Below, piece by piece: positions 1-6,615 of a stretch of 14,911 nucleotides of DNA (the stretch's first letter is position 1; each line of letters starts with the position of its first letter). The stretch covers positions 1 through 14,911 of the forward strand of contig JAEWTC010000229.1 in NCBI GenBank assembly GCA_023459675.1. Reading direction: 5' to 3'. This DNA comes from Bacillota bacterium. Lineage in GTDB: Bacteria > Bacillota > Clostridia > Christensenellales > Aristaeellaceae. The notes under the pieces were generated by a model. That model did not search any database. It was not told where the DNA came from and saw nothing but the letters and a program-made list of their open reading frames with translations. The translations under genes and the position numbers were made by a program.

Positions 1-44
1 CGCTTCAAACGGCTGTGCCGCGGGTATGCTTCCTATGAAAAGGC

Positions 45-74
45 TTGATTTACGGCCGCCTCATGCACTACAAT
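45..74 (+). promoter_or_regulatory. Candidate sigma-70/sigma-A promoter for bacterioferritin
   Basis: A -35 like TTGATT (45-50) and a -10 like TACAAT (69-74) are separated by 18 bases, about 48 bases upstream of the bacterioferritin start. The -35 matches the consensus at 4 of 6 positions and the -10 at 5 of 6. No obvious Fur-like or PerR-like palindrome overlaps it by eye. This is inference from consensus matching only. Confidence 0.55.
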
Positions 75-121
75 GAGCGTAGAGCTGTTTTCAACGCTAC
101 AACCGAAAGGAGAATGAACCC

Positions 122-589
122 ATGAAAGGCGATCTCAAACTGATTGAAACCCTGAACTCGCTGCTCGCGGACGAGCTGACGGCGGTCAACCAATACATGG
201 TACACAGCGAAATGTGCGAGGCCTGGGGGTACGGCAAGCTCCACGGCAAGCTGGAGAAGCGCGCGATCGACGAAATGAAGCACGCCGAAAAGCTGATAGC
301 CCGCATCCTGTTCCTGGAAGGACTGCCCGTGGTGAGCAATCTCAACAAAATCCACATCGGCAGCGACGTGCCCAAACAGGTGGCTTCCGATCTCGTAGCC
401 GAGACCGACGCCATCAAAGCCTACAACAACGCCATCGTTCTGGCCGGCGAGGTGCGCGATTATGCCACGCGCGAGCTGCTGGAAAAAATCCTCTCCGACG
501 AGGACAAGCACCTGGACGAAATCGAGGAGCTGCAAGACCAGATCAGCCAGATGACCCTGCCGATCTTCCTCACCACCCAGGTAGGCTGA
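122..589 (+). CDS. bfr: Bacterioferritin (heme-binding, ferroxidase-type iron storage protein)
   Basis: Encodes 155 residues, the normal bacterioferritin length. Bacterioferritins form 24-subunit cytoplasmic shells that oxidise Fe(II) and store the iron as a ferric mineral. All residues expected at the dinuclear ferroxidase centre are visible at E. coli Bfr numbering: E18, E51, H54, E94, E127 and H130, with Y25 close by. The axial heme ligand M52 is present in the motif IDEMKHAEK, so this is a heme-type Bfr and not a plain FtnA ferritin. The N-terminus MKGD and the block RILFLEGLP are family hallmarks. AAAGGAG (106-112) sits 9 bases before the ATG. The gene has its own promoter and a strong terminator, so it is probably monocistronic. 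No bacterioferritin-associated ferredoxin gene is visible nearby. Identification is secure. Confidence 0.96.
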   Translation: MKGDLKLIETLNSLLADELTAVNQYMVHSEMCEAWGYGKLHGKLEKRAIDEMKHAEKLIARILFLEGLPVVSNLNKIHIGSDVPKQVASDLVAETDAIKAYNNAIVLAGEVRDYATRELLEKILSDEDKHLDEIEELQDQISQMTLPIFLTTQVG

Positions 590-628
590 TAGGAAAGGTT
601 TATCCGTGTGTGGCTTCACACCGGGCAT

Positions 629-661
629 AAAAAGAACCGGTCAGACGACCGGTTCTTTTTT
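629..661 (+). terminator. Strong intrinsic terminator after bacterioferritin
   Basis: The stem AAAGAACCGGTC (631-642) pairs perfectly with 647-658 across a 4-base AGAC loop, and A-T pairs extend it to 14 bp (629-630 with 659-660). A six-T run (656-661) closes it. A-rich sequence on the 5' side means it could also act on the opposite strand. It lies about 40 bases past the bfr stop and isolates that gene from the regulator downstream. Confidence 0.93.
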
Positions 662-670
662 ATGCGTTAC

Positions 671-701
671 CCGCCGCGGGCGGCCGCTGCGCTTTGCGCA
701 G
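671..701. repeat. Two small GC-rich hairpins upstream of the LuxR regulator
   Basis: CCGCC (671-675) pairs with GGCGG (679-683) across a 3-base loop, and CTGCGC (687-692) pairs with GCGCAG (696-701) across TTT. They lie just after the bfr terminator and before the candidate promoter at 730-758. No T-run follows, so they are not terminators. Function is unknown, and small hairpins of this kind arise easily in GC-rich DNA. Confidence 0.3.
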
Positions 702-729
702 GCTACGGCAAAGAACGTTTATGCGGGAC

Positions 730-758
730 TTGTATTACCCCGACGTTTCCGCTATATT
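730..758 (+). promoter_or_regulatory. Candidate promoter for the LuxR-family regulator
   Basis: TTGTAT (730-735) and TATATT (753-758) are separated by exactly 17 bases. The -10 matches consensus at 5 of 6 positions; the -35 matches mainly in its TTG. It would start transcription near 765, leaving a leader of about 60 bases before the ATG at 824. That leader location supports the 824 start over longer in-frame extensions, which would run through this promoter. Confidence 0.55.
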
Positions 759-823
759 CATGGAAGATAACGTGTTTCCGTCATCCTATAGCCCCCGTTT
801 TAAGCGGACAGGAAAGGTGTGCC

Positions 824-3127
824 ATGAAGTATTCCGTACTTACGGGAAAACTGCACAAGCCGGAGCTTCCGGCCGGTTTCGTTGCCCGGCGCGAGCTGCC
901 GGCTGACTGCGGCTGGGCCAACGTCGTGTTGGTCTGCGCGCAGGCGGGGTCCGGCAAATCCACAGCGGTCAGCGAGTGGCTGTCGGAGCAGAACAAGCCG
1001 TATTGCTGGTACAGCCTGGACAAGTGGGATAACGATCCGGTACAGTTTCTTTCCTATCTGGTGACAGCGGTCAAAACCTTTGACGAAAGCGCTTACGGCG
1101 CGCTGGAACAACTGCTCGACGCCTATTCCACCGTGGGGTTCGATGCGTTCCTGCGGGCGCTTGTTTACCAGCTGCACACCATCGCCGCGCCGTTTATTCT
1201 GGTATTGGACGATTATCACCTCATTGACAACGAGCAGATTCACCTTCTCGTCAAAACCCTGCTCGAGCATTTTCCCCCGGCTATGCAGCTTTGCATCATC
1301 ACGCGGGAAGACCCGCCCCTCCCGCTGGCGAGGCTTCGAGCAGGAAGGAAACTGCTTGAGCTTCGCATTGCAAACCTCCGGTTCACCGGCGAGCAGGTGA
1401 AAGCGTACTTTATAAAGCAGCTGGGCGTTACGCTGGAAGAGGAGCAGTTAATGCAGCTGCTCCGGCGCACCGAGGGCTGGGCCGCGGGATTGCAGATGAC
1501 TGCGCTTTCCATGCAGGGCGTCAGCGACATCGGGCAGTTTATGCAAATGTTCTCGTCGAGCGATTACTACATGATGGATTATCTGTTGGAGGAAGTGCTG
1601 GACCGGCACACGGCGGGCGTGAAAGCGTTTCTTTTGTCTACATCAGTTCTCGAATCCTTTTCCGCCCCCCTGTGCGACGAACTGCTGCGGCTTGCGCCTG
1701 GCGCAAGCGGCGAGATCATCCAGACGCTGGTCAAGACGAACAGCTTCATCATTCCGCTGGATTCGCCGCATCGCTGGTACCGATATCATCACCTGTTCCG
1801 CGATCTGCTCCGTCAGCGGCTGGAGCGCAGGCCGCCGGAGGAGGCGGAGGGGCTTCACCTGCGCGCTGGTTTGTGGTTTGCAAAAAACGGGCGCGATCAG
1901 GAAGCTATCCATCATCTGCTAAAAGGGAACGCGGCCGCCGCGGCGGGGCTGATTGAGCGCAAGTGGGCCGAGATGGATGTAAACGTCCAATCCGCCCAGT
2001 GGTTGGACATGGCCTCGAAGCTGCCCGAAGCGATGCTTGAGCAAAGCCCCGTGCTTGCCATGGGGTTCGGGTGGGCAATGCTTGACAAAGGCGAAGTCGA
2101 GGCCTGCCAGCCGTGGTTCCAAAAAGCGCGGGCGCTGTACGACCGGCGGCTGTCCACGCCCGGGGACGGCGGTGTCGTGGTAGCGGACGAGCTCCAGTTC
2201 CAGCTGCTTCCGGCCACCATCGCATCCGGCTACGCGTACATCGCCGCCGCAACGGGGGATTTTGAGGGCACGTTCACCTACACGCGGGAAGCGCTGCGGC
2301 TCATCCCGGCCGATCAGTATTTCAAACGCGGGATGGTGAGTATCCTGCTGGGAATCGCGTACTGGCGCAAGGGCGATCTGCGGGAGGCAGGCGCGGTGCT
2401 TACCGAATCCCTTAAAAGCATCCGCAGCCTCGTTACGCCGTTTTTTGAGAATTCCTACCAGTTGGTGATTACCGAGTTGAACATTCAACTTGGGGAACTT
2501 GACAAGGCGAAAGCGCAGCTTGAGCAGACCATTGCGCGGGTGACGGAGCGCAAGCAGGCCCCCATCATACTGGCGAGCCTTTATCTTGGCCTGGCTAAGA
2601 TCGCCTTCCTGCGCGGGGACAACGCGGGTGCGTATGCGCTGCTGGATCAAAGCAAGGCGCATGGGCAAATGGCCGCGCTGATGGACTGGCGTTATCAGTA
2701 TAACCTCCTGCTGGCGAGAATCTACACCCGGGAAGGGCTTTTTGAGCTGGCGCGCGATTGCGTGCGCGAGGGGAAGGCGAGCTTCCACCGCAACCCTGTG
2801 CCGTACGATTTCTCTTTGGAGGACGCGCAGCGTATGATTGACGCCGCGGAAGAGGAAGGCGCCCGAATGCCGCCGCGGCAGGCTGCTGTGCGTGCGCAGA
2901 GCTTTTTAAGGGAGCACGCCAATCAGGCGCTGCCCGAGCCGCTTACCGTGCGGGAGCTGGAGGTGCTGGAGCTCATCATCGTGGGCTGCTCCAACGAGGA
3001 AATCTGCAACAAGCTGTTTCTGGCGCTCAGCACCGTAAAAAGCTACAATCAGCATATCTTCGGCAAACTCGGGGTCAGCCGCCGCACGCAGGCAGCGGCG
3101 CGGGCGAAAGAGCTGGGTTTAGTATAG
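824..3127 (+). CDS. MalT-like LuxR-family ATP-dependent transcriptional regulator
   Basis: A 767-residue, one-component regulator of the MalT/LAL type. The N-terminus carries a STAND-type NTPase: P-loop AQAGSGKST (about 39-47) and Walker B LVLDDYHLI (about 126-134), followed by the family block LLELRIANLRFT. The long middle part is helical and TPR-like, the usual sensor and self-association region. The last 65 residues are a LuxR/GerE helix-turn-helix (LTVRELEVLELI then STVKSYNQHIFGKLGVSRR). In this family, ATP and an inducer drive oligomerisation and DNA binding; the inducer here is unknown. The frame stays open upstream to 608, but ATG 824 is preferred because AGGAAAGG (810-817) lies 6 bases before it and the N-terminus then aligns with the usual family start. 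It has its own promoter and no convincing terminator after it, so it may read into the next genes, which are its likeliest targets. Confidence 0.9.
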   Translation: MKYSVLTGKLHKPELPAGFVARRELPADCGWANVVLVCAQAGSGKSTAVSEWLSEQNKPYCWYSLDKWDNDPVQFLSYLVTAVKTFDESAYGALEQLLDAYSTVGFDAFLRALVYQLHTIAAPFILVLDDYHLIDNEQIHLLVKTLLEHFPPAMQLCIITREDPPLPLARLRAGRKLLELRIANLRFTGEQVKAYFIKQLGVTLEEEQLMQLLRRTEGWAAGLQMTALSMQGVSDIGQFMQMFSSSDYYMMDYLLEEVLDRHTAGVKAFLLSTSVLESFSAPLCDELLRLAPGASGEIIQTLVKTNSFIIPLDSPHRWYRYHHLFRDLLRQRLERRPPEEAEGLHLRAGLWFAKNGRDQEAIHHLLKGNAAAAAGLIERKWAEMDVNVQSAQWLDMASKLPEAMLEQSPVLAMGFGWAMLDKGEVEACQPWFQKARALYDRRLSTPGDGGVVVADELQFQLLPATIASGYAYIAAATGDFEGTFTYTREALRLIPADQYFKRGMVSILLGIAYWRKGDLREAGAVLTESLKSIRSLVTPFFENSYQLVITELNIQLGELDKAKAQLEQTIARVTERKQAPIILASLYLGLAKIAFLRGDNAGAYALLDQSKAHGQMAALMDWRYQYNLLLARIYTREGLFELARDCVREGKASFHRNPVPYDFSLEDAQRMIDAAEEEGARMPPRQAAVRAQSFLREHANQALPEPLTVRELEVLELIIVGCSNEEICNKLFLALSTVKSYNQHIFGKLGVSRRTQAAARAKELGLV

Positions 3128-3143
3128 TGCCACGATGAAAAGA

Positions 3144-3173
3144 ACCTACTTTTTTAATTACGGCACCTACTTT
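3144..3173. repeat. Pair of 9-bp direct repeats 21 bp apart, possible activator site
   Basis: ACCTACTTT occurs at 3144-3152 and again at 3165-3173, a start-to-start distance of 21 bp, or two helical turns. It lies just after the stop of the MalT-like regulator and upstream of the DUF6326-like gene. MalT-type activators bind directly repeated short boxes, so this is a plausible operator, though no binding motif is known for this protein. Only two copies are present. Confidence 0.35.
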
Positions 3174-3194
3174 GGTCGGTAGAAAAATCCTCCC

Positions 3195-3223
3195 TTGTCC
3201 CGTATTCTGATAACGGATACGAA
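3195..3223 (+). promoter_or_regulatory. Weak candidate promoter with overlapping inverted repeat
   Basis: TTGTCC (3195-3200) is followed after 17 bases by TACGAA (3218-3223), a poor -10. The spacer contains the imperfect inverted repeat CGTATTC (3201-3207) and GGATACG (3215-3221), matching at 6 of 7 positions. A weak promoter of this sort would suit an activator-dependent operon. The call is tentative; the downstream genes could instead be read from the regulator's promoter. Confidence 0.3.
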
Positions 3224-3244
3224 ACATGCAAGGAGGAGTTTTTA

Positions 3245-3667
3245 GTGAAAACACATATACCCGCGCCGCAAGCAAACAAGGCGGAGAAACCGCATGTATT
3301 GTTACCGCTGCTGTGGGTGTTCCTGTCGTTGAACTATATCCTTTGCGATTTGCTGAGTAACATGGAATCCGCAACGCTTCTGGGATTGCTGGAAAACAGC
3401 GCCGGGGGTTTTCCGGTCACGGAGGGATTTCTGCTGTTTGCTGGCATCACGCTGGAGATTCCTGTACTGATGATCCTGCTGTCCGCGGTGCTTCCGTTCA
3501 AGGCCAACAGGATCGTCAACATCTGCGCCGCTATGCTGATGATCGTCTACCAGCTCGGGTCGTTTACGGTCGGTTCCGGCGTTACGCTGCACTATGCGTT
3601 CTTCTCCGCCGTGGAAATTTTGGGCAGCGCGGCGGTGATCGTTCTCGCGGCGCGGCGGGAGAGGTGA
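3245..3667 (+). CDS. DUF6326-like small integral membrane protein
   Basis: A 140-residue protein with about four predicted membrane helices: roughly 18-39, 58-85, 88-110 and 115-136. The first helix contains the pattern LNYILCDLLS, and the later block GFLLFAGITLEIP together with ANRIVNI resembles the family I know as DUF6326. Its biochemical function is unknown. Translation starts at GTG 3245, preceded by a near-perfect AAGGAGGAG (3230-3238) 6 bases away, which makes the start firm. Its stop codon overlaps the GTG of the next gene (GTGA), indicating translational coupling. The family assignment is from memory of the sequence pattern and should be read as likely, not certain. Confidence 0.75.
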   Translation: MKTHIPAPQANKAEKPHVLLPLLWVFLSLNYILCDLLSNMESATLLGLLENSAGGFPVTEGFLLFAGITLEIPVLMILLSAVLPFKANRIVNICAAMLMIVYQLGSFTVGSGVTLHYAFFSAVEILGSAAVIVLAARRER

Positions 3668-3891
3668 ACTGCGTGCGTTATGAAATCGTCATCGGCGGAT
3701 ATATCTGCGAGGCGTGGTTTGATGGGCTGACGGTTGAAACCCTGCCCGACCGCACCACGAGGCTACGCGGGCGGCTTGTGGACCAGGCAGCGCTTTACGG
3801 GGTACTTCGCAGAATCAACGATTTGGGAGTCGAACTGATCTCGGTGAACCGGATGAAGGAGGAAACATACCATGAAAGCGGTTGTGTTTGA
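3664..3891 (+). CDS. Small conserved-type protein of unknown function (75 aa)
   Basis: A 75-residue soluble protein with no signal peptide and no membrane helix. It reads as two or three beta strands (YEIVIGGYIC, then LTVETLPDRTTRLRGRLV) followed by a helix and strand (DQAALYGVLRRINDLGVELISVNR). I recognise this pattern, especially VDQAALYGVLRRINDLG and the closing SVNR, as a widespread short uncharacterised protein often met beside small membrane proteins and oxidoreductases; no function is established that I know of. GTG 3664 overlaps the preceding stop; a second in-frame GTG at 3673 is an alternative. The 3' end overlaps the next gene by 20 bases. The double overlap argues strongly that it is translated with its neighbours. 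Confidence 0.78.
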   Translation: MNCVRYEIVIGGYICEAWFDGLTVETLPDRTTRLRGRLVDQAALYGVLRRINDLGVELISVNRMKEETYHESGCV

Positions 3892-4810
3892 CAAGCGCGC
3901 GCCCCTGAAACTCCTTTACCGCGAGGTGGAAAAGCCTGTACCAGGGCCCGGCGAGGTGCTGGTGAAGATCGCCGCGGCGGCCGTCAACGCGGGGGATTGG
4001 CGCTCGATGCGGCTGGGCGTCATTCCCAAACGGAAGATATTCGGTGCGGATGTCGCAGGCGTGGTGGAAGCGGTCGGCACAGGCGTCCGCCGGTTTCGCC
4101 CGGGCGACGAGGTGGCGGGCGATCTCTCCGCCTGTGGGATGGGCGGCTTTGCGGAATACGTGGCGGCCGCGGAAGGCGCACTGGCCACCAAGCCCGCCAG
4201 GCTTACGTTTGAACAGGCGGCGGCGCTGCCCGTTTCTGCTGTCACCGCACTGCAAGCGCTGCGAAAAGGCGAGGAAATCAAGCCGGGGCACAAGGTGCTG
4301 GTCTACGGCGCTGGCGGAGGCGTGGGCATGTATCTCGTGCAGCTCGCCAAGCGCTTCGGGGCGGAGGTCACGGCGGTGTGCGGCCCCGGGAATGTGGAGC
4401 TCATGCGCACGCTGGGTGCGGATTTCATCGTGGATTATACGCGTGAGAACGTCTTCGGCGGTCCGGCGCGTTACGACCGTGTGATTTCCGTAAACGGAAG
4501 CCGACCGCTCTTTGCATATCGGCGCGCGCTGCGCCCGCAGGGAACGGCGGTCATCGTAGGCGGTCCGCTGCGCCTGATTATTTCCGGAATGCTGCTTTCG
4601 CCGCTGCTGTCGCTTGGCGGGAAAAAGCTCTTCGTCCTATCGTCAAAGCCGGATATAGGCGATCTCGAATTCGTGCTCAAGCTCGCAGCGGACGGCGGCG
4701 TCACCCCCGTAATCGGGCGGACGTACCCGCTTAGGGAAACCGCTTCGGCTATGCAATACGTTCAACAAGGCCACGCGTACGGTAAAACGATGGTTCAAAT
4801 CCACTCTTGA
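3872..4810 (+). CDS. Zinc-independent medium-chain NAD(P)H dehydrogenase/quinone oxidoreductase-like protein
   Basis: A 312-residue cytoplasmic protein of the medium-chain dehydrogenase/reductase superfamily, quinone-oxidoreductase branch. The N-terminal GroES-like domain covers about residues 1-120 (PGPGEVLVKI, AAVNAGDWR, then FRPGDEV). The Rossmann domain starts with VYGAGGGVG (144-152). After the second strand comes VCGPGNVELMRTLGADFIVDY, in two parts VCGPGN and LGADFIVDY, typical of NADPH-preferring reductases. The catalytic and structural zinc cysteines of alcohol dehydrogenases are absent, so a reductase acting on quinones or enones is likelier than an alcohol dehydrogenase; automatic annotation often says the latter. 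GGAGGAAA (3858-3865) precedes the ATG. The start lies inside the end of the 75-residue gene, so the two are translationally coupled. Substrate unknown. Confidence 0.9.
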   Translation: MKAVVFDKRAPLKLLYREVEKPVPGPGEVLVKIAAAAVNAGDWRSMRLGVIPKRKIFGADVAGVVEAVGTGVRRFRPGDEVAGDLSACGMGGFAEYVAAAEGALATKPARLTFEQAAALPVSAVTALQALRKGEEIKPGHKVLVYGAGGGVGMYLVQLAKRFGAEVTAVCGPGNVELMRTLGADFIVDYTRENVFGGPARYDRVISVNGSRPLFAYRRALRPQGTAVIVGGPLRLIISGMLLSPLLSLGGKKLFVLSSKPDIGDLEFVLKLAADGGVTPVIGRTYPLRETASAMQYVQQGHAYGKTMVQIHS

Positions 4811-4859
4811 CCAGCCTGTGCAAGGCTTTACACAAATGAAATGAAAGAAGGGTTATCTG

Positions 4860-5549
4860 ATGGTTCCTACCCATAAAGCCGCGCGCACCGCGGGTCTGCT
4901 GTTCCTTACCATGGTTGTCACCGGGATGTTCGCCGAAATTTTCTTCCGGCAGGCGCTGTTTGTGGGCGACGCCTCCGTCGCCGCAAACAATATTCTCCAA
5001 AACGGGCTGTTGTACCGCGCCGGAATTTTGAGCGATATCATCATGTCTGTCGCTTATCTGTTCACCGCGCTGACGTTGTATAAGCTGCTCGTTTCCGTAG
5101 ATCAAAACAAGGCAAGGCTCATGGTTCTCTTTGCCGCCGCGGGCAGCGTACTGCTGCTTTCCAACATACTCAACGAGTTTGCGCCGCTGTATATTCTCGG
5201 CGGTAGCCCGTCCGGCGCGCTGAGCGCTGCGCAGCTGCAGGATTTGGCGATGATCAGCTATGCAACGTACGGGCACGGCTATATGATCGGGCAGGTGTTC
5301 TTCGCGCTGTGGGTGCTCCCGCTGGGGCTTTTAATCTGGCGGTCGAAGTTCATTCCCAAGGTGTTCGGCGTGCTGTTTGTGATCGAGACCGTGTGCGGGC
5401 TGCTGTCCGTTGCCGTACACTTCCTTCTGGCAGACGTTTCTTTGGAAACTTTGCTGTTGCTCCCGGGCACCGTTGCCGAAGTGCTGTTCCTCCTCTGGCT
5501 GCTGATCCGCGGCATCCGTCCGCTGGTGGTTCCCGCGCCGCAGGCTTGA
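4860..5549 (+). CDS. DUF4386-like integral membrane protein
   Basis: A 229-residue protein with six predicted membrane helices, at roughly 7-28, 54-78, 84-107, 139-160, 168-190 and 196-218. The opening (HKAARTAGLLFLTMVVTG), the segment ILSDIIMSVAYLFTALTLY and the central LNEFAPLYIL fit the uncharacterised family DUF4386. No catalytic motif can be named and the function is unknown. ATG 4860 follows GAAAGAAGGG (4843-4852). The gap to the preceding oxidoreductase is only 49 bases without a terminator, and a clear terminator follows downstream, so this is probably the last gene of the cluster that begins at the DUF6326-like gene. Confidence 0.82.
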   Translation: MVPTHKAARTAGLLFLTMVVTGMFAEIFFRQALFVGDASVAANNILQNGLLYRAGILSDIIMSVAYLFTALTLYKLLVSVDQNKARLMVLFAAAGSVLLLSNILNEFAPLYILGGSPSGALSAAQLQDLAMISYATYGHGYMIGQVFFALWVLPLGLLIWRSKFIPKVFGVLFVIETVCGLLSVAVHFLLADVSLETLLLLPGTVAEVLFLLWLLIRGIRPLVVPAPQA

Positions 5550-5625
5550 GCGTTGAACAAATTCCACCGGCCGGGATCGCCCGCTTGTTGTTGCGGTCCT
5601 TTCGCGCCGCTCCGGCAGCGTGACC

Positions 5626-5646
5626 CGCCCGGGTACTTACCGGGCG
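5626..5646. repeat. Short GC hairpin downstream of the DUF4386-like gene
   Basis: CGCCCGG (5626-5632) pairs with CCGGGCG (5640-5646) across the 7-base loop GTACTTA. No T-run follows, so it is not a terminator by itself. It lies 30 bases before the intrinsic terminator at 5676 and may protect the 3' end of the transcript. The rest of 5550-5675 shows nothing further. Confidence 0.35.
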
Positions 5647-5675
5647 TGCCGCGCCCCGGCGGAAACCCCTGTCAG

Positions 5676-5699
5676 AAACCGGCCGAAAGGCCGGTTTTT
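5676..5699 (+). terminator. Intrinsic terminator with GAAA tetraloop
   Basis: AAACCGGCC (5676-5684) pairs perfectly with GGCCGGTTT (5689-5697) across a stable GAAA tetraloop, followed by a five-T run at 5695-5699. It ends the regulator/DUF4386 cluster before the promoter of the amino-acid transporter. Confidence 0.92.
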
Positions 5700-5743
5700 G
5701 CGTATGCCGGTTGTATTCTTCCTGTTTTTTCGTCCCCTCCGCC

Positions 5744-5772
5744 TTTACTTCAACCTAGCGCTCCAGTACAAT
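5744..5772 (+). promoter_or_regulatory. Candidate promoter for the amino-acid ABC importer operon
   Basis: TTTACT (5744-5749) and TACAAT (5767-5772) are separated by 17 bases; the matches to consensus are 4 of 6 and 5 of 6. Transcription would start near 5780, giving a leader of about 85 bases before the ATPase start at 5863. The sequence around it is locally AT-richer than its surroundings. Confidence 0.6.
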
Positions 5773-5862
5773 TATTCTATTGTGAAGCGTAAAGCGACGC
5801 ACGCGGCAACGGAGCCCATGTGCTTGTTTTGCGTTTTTCTGAATATGACGGGGGGAACGGGC

Positions 5863-6594
5863 TTGATCGTTTTTGACGACGTATATGTGAGTTTCGGAAC
5901 GCTGGACGTGCTCAAGGGCATCAACCTTGAAATCGCCACCGATTCCAAAACCGTGATCATCGGCCCCAGCGGCAGCGGCAAAAGCACGCTGCTGCGCACC
6001 ATCAACATGTTCGAGCGCCCCCGAAAGGGCGACGTGTTTATCGACGGCAAATCCATCTCCTCCATGCCGGGGCGCATGCTGTGCCAGGTGCGCCAGGATA
6101 TCGGCATGGTGTTTCAGAACTTCAACCTCTACCCGCACAAAACGGTGCTGGAAAACCTCACCATGGCGCCTACGGTGCTGCGGCGGGAAGATAAAAAGGC
6201 CGTGCGCGAGCGCGCCATGCACAACCTGCGCGAGGTCAACATCGAGGAAAAGGCAAACGCCTACCCCAGCCAGCTTTCCGGCGGGCAGCAGCAGCGCGTG
6301 GCCATTGCCCGGGCGCTTACCATGCAGCCCAAAATCATGCTGTTTGACGAACCCACCTCCGCGCTCGACCCGGAGATGATCCAGGAAGTGCTGGACATTA
6401 TGGAGCGCGTAGCCCGGGATACGGAGCTTACCATGCTTTTCGTAACCCACGAGATGAAGTTCGCCGAGCATATCGCCGACCGCGTTCTTTTTCTGGACGA
6501 CGGGGTGATCCTTGAAGATGGCCCACCCAGCGAGGTGTTTCATCATCCCAGGAACGAGCGTACCCAAACGTTCCTTGGGAAAATACTGCACTGA
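5863..6594 (+). CDS. Polar amino-acid ABC transporter, ATP-binding subunit
   Basis: A 243-residue ABC ATPase of the GlnQ/GltL type, which powers uptake of polar amino acids on the inner face of the membrane. Motifs in order: Walker A GPSGSGKST (34-42), Q-loop VFQNFNLYPH (83-92), signature LSGGQ (138-142), Walker B IMLFDE (158-163), D-loop SALD and H-loop H196. The frame is open far upstream to 5620, through the terminator and promoter, so the true start must be later. TTG 5863 gives the standard N-terminus (IVFDDVYVSFG) and follows a G-rich stretch (GGGGGGAA, 5850-5857); ATG 5845 is in frame but would add six residues and has no ribosome binding site. First gene of a four-gene operon with its binding protein and two permeases. 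Function is sure; the exact start is moderately so. Confidence 0.93.
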   Translation: MIVFDDVYVSFGTLDVLKGINLEIATDSKTVIIGPSGSGKSTLLRTINMFERPRKGDVFIDGKSISSMPGRMLCQVRQDIGMVFQNFNLYPHKTVLENLTMAPTVLRREDKKAVRERAMHNLREVNIEEKANAYPSQLSGGQQQRVAIARALTMQPKIMLFDEPTSALDPEMIQEVLDIMERVARDTELTMLFVTHEMKFAEHIADRVLFLDDGVILEDGPPSEVFHHPRNERTQTFLGKILH

Positions 6595-6615
6595 ATATGA
6601 GGAGGATGGAGACAC

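Noticed and set aside
1..48. Possible C-terminal tail of an upstream gene (15 codons in frame 1 ending in TGA 46-48)
   Set aside because: Too short to judge, no recognisable motif, and the other frames are also open there; it would end inside the candidate -35 of the bacterioferritin promoter.
608..823. 72-residue N-terminal extension of the LuxR-family regulator
   Set aside because: It runs through the bfr terminator and the candidate promoter, and the ribosome binding site and family N-terminus both point to ATG 824.
3138..3155. Possible terminator after the regulator (AAAAG...CTTTT)
   Set aside because: Only 5 AT-rich base pairs, too weak to terminate; readthrough into the next genes remains possible.
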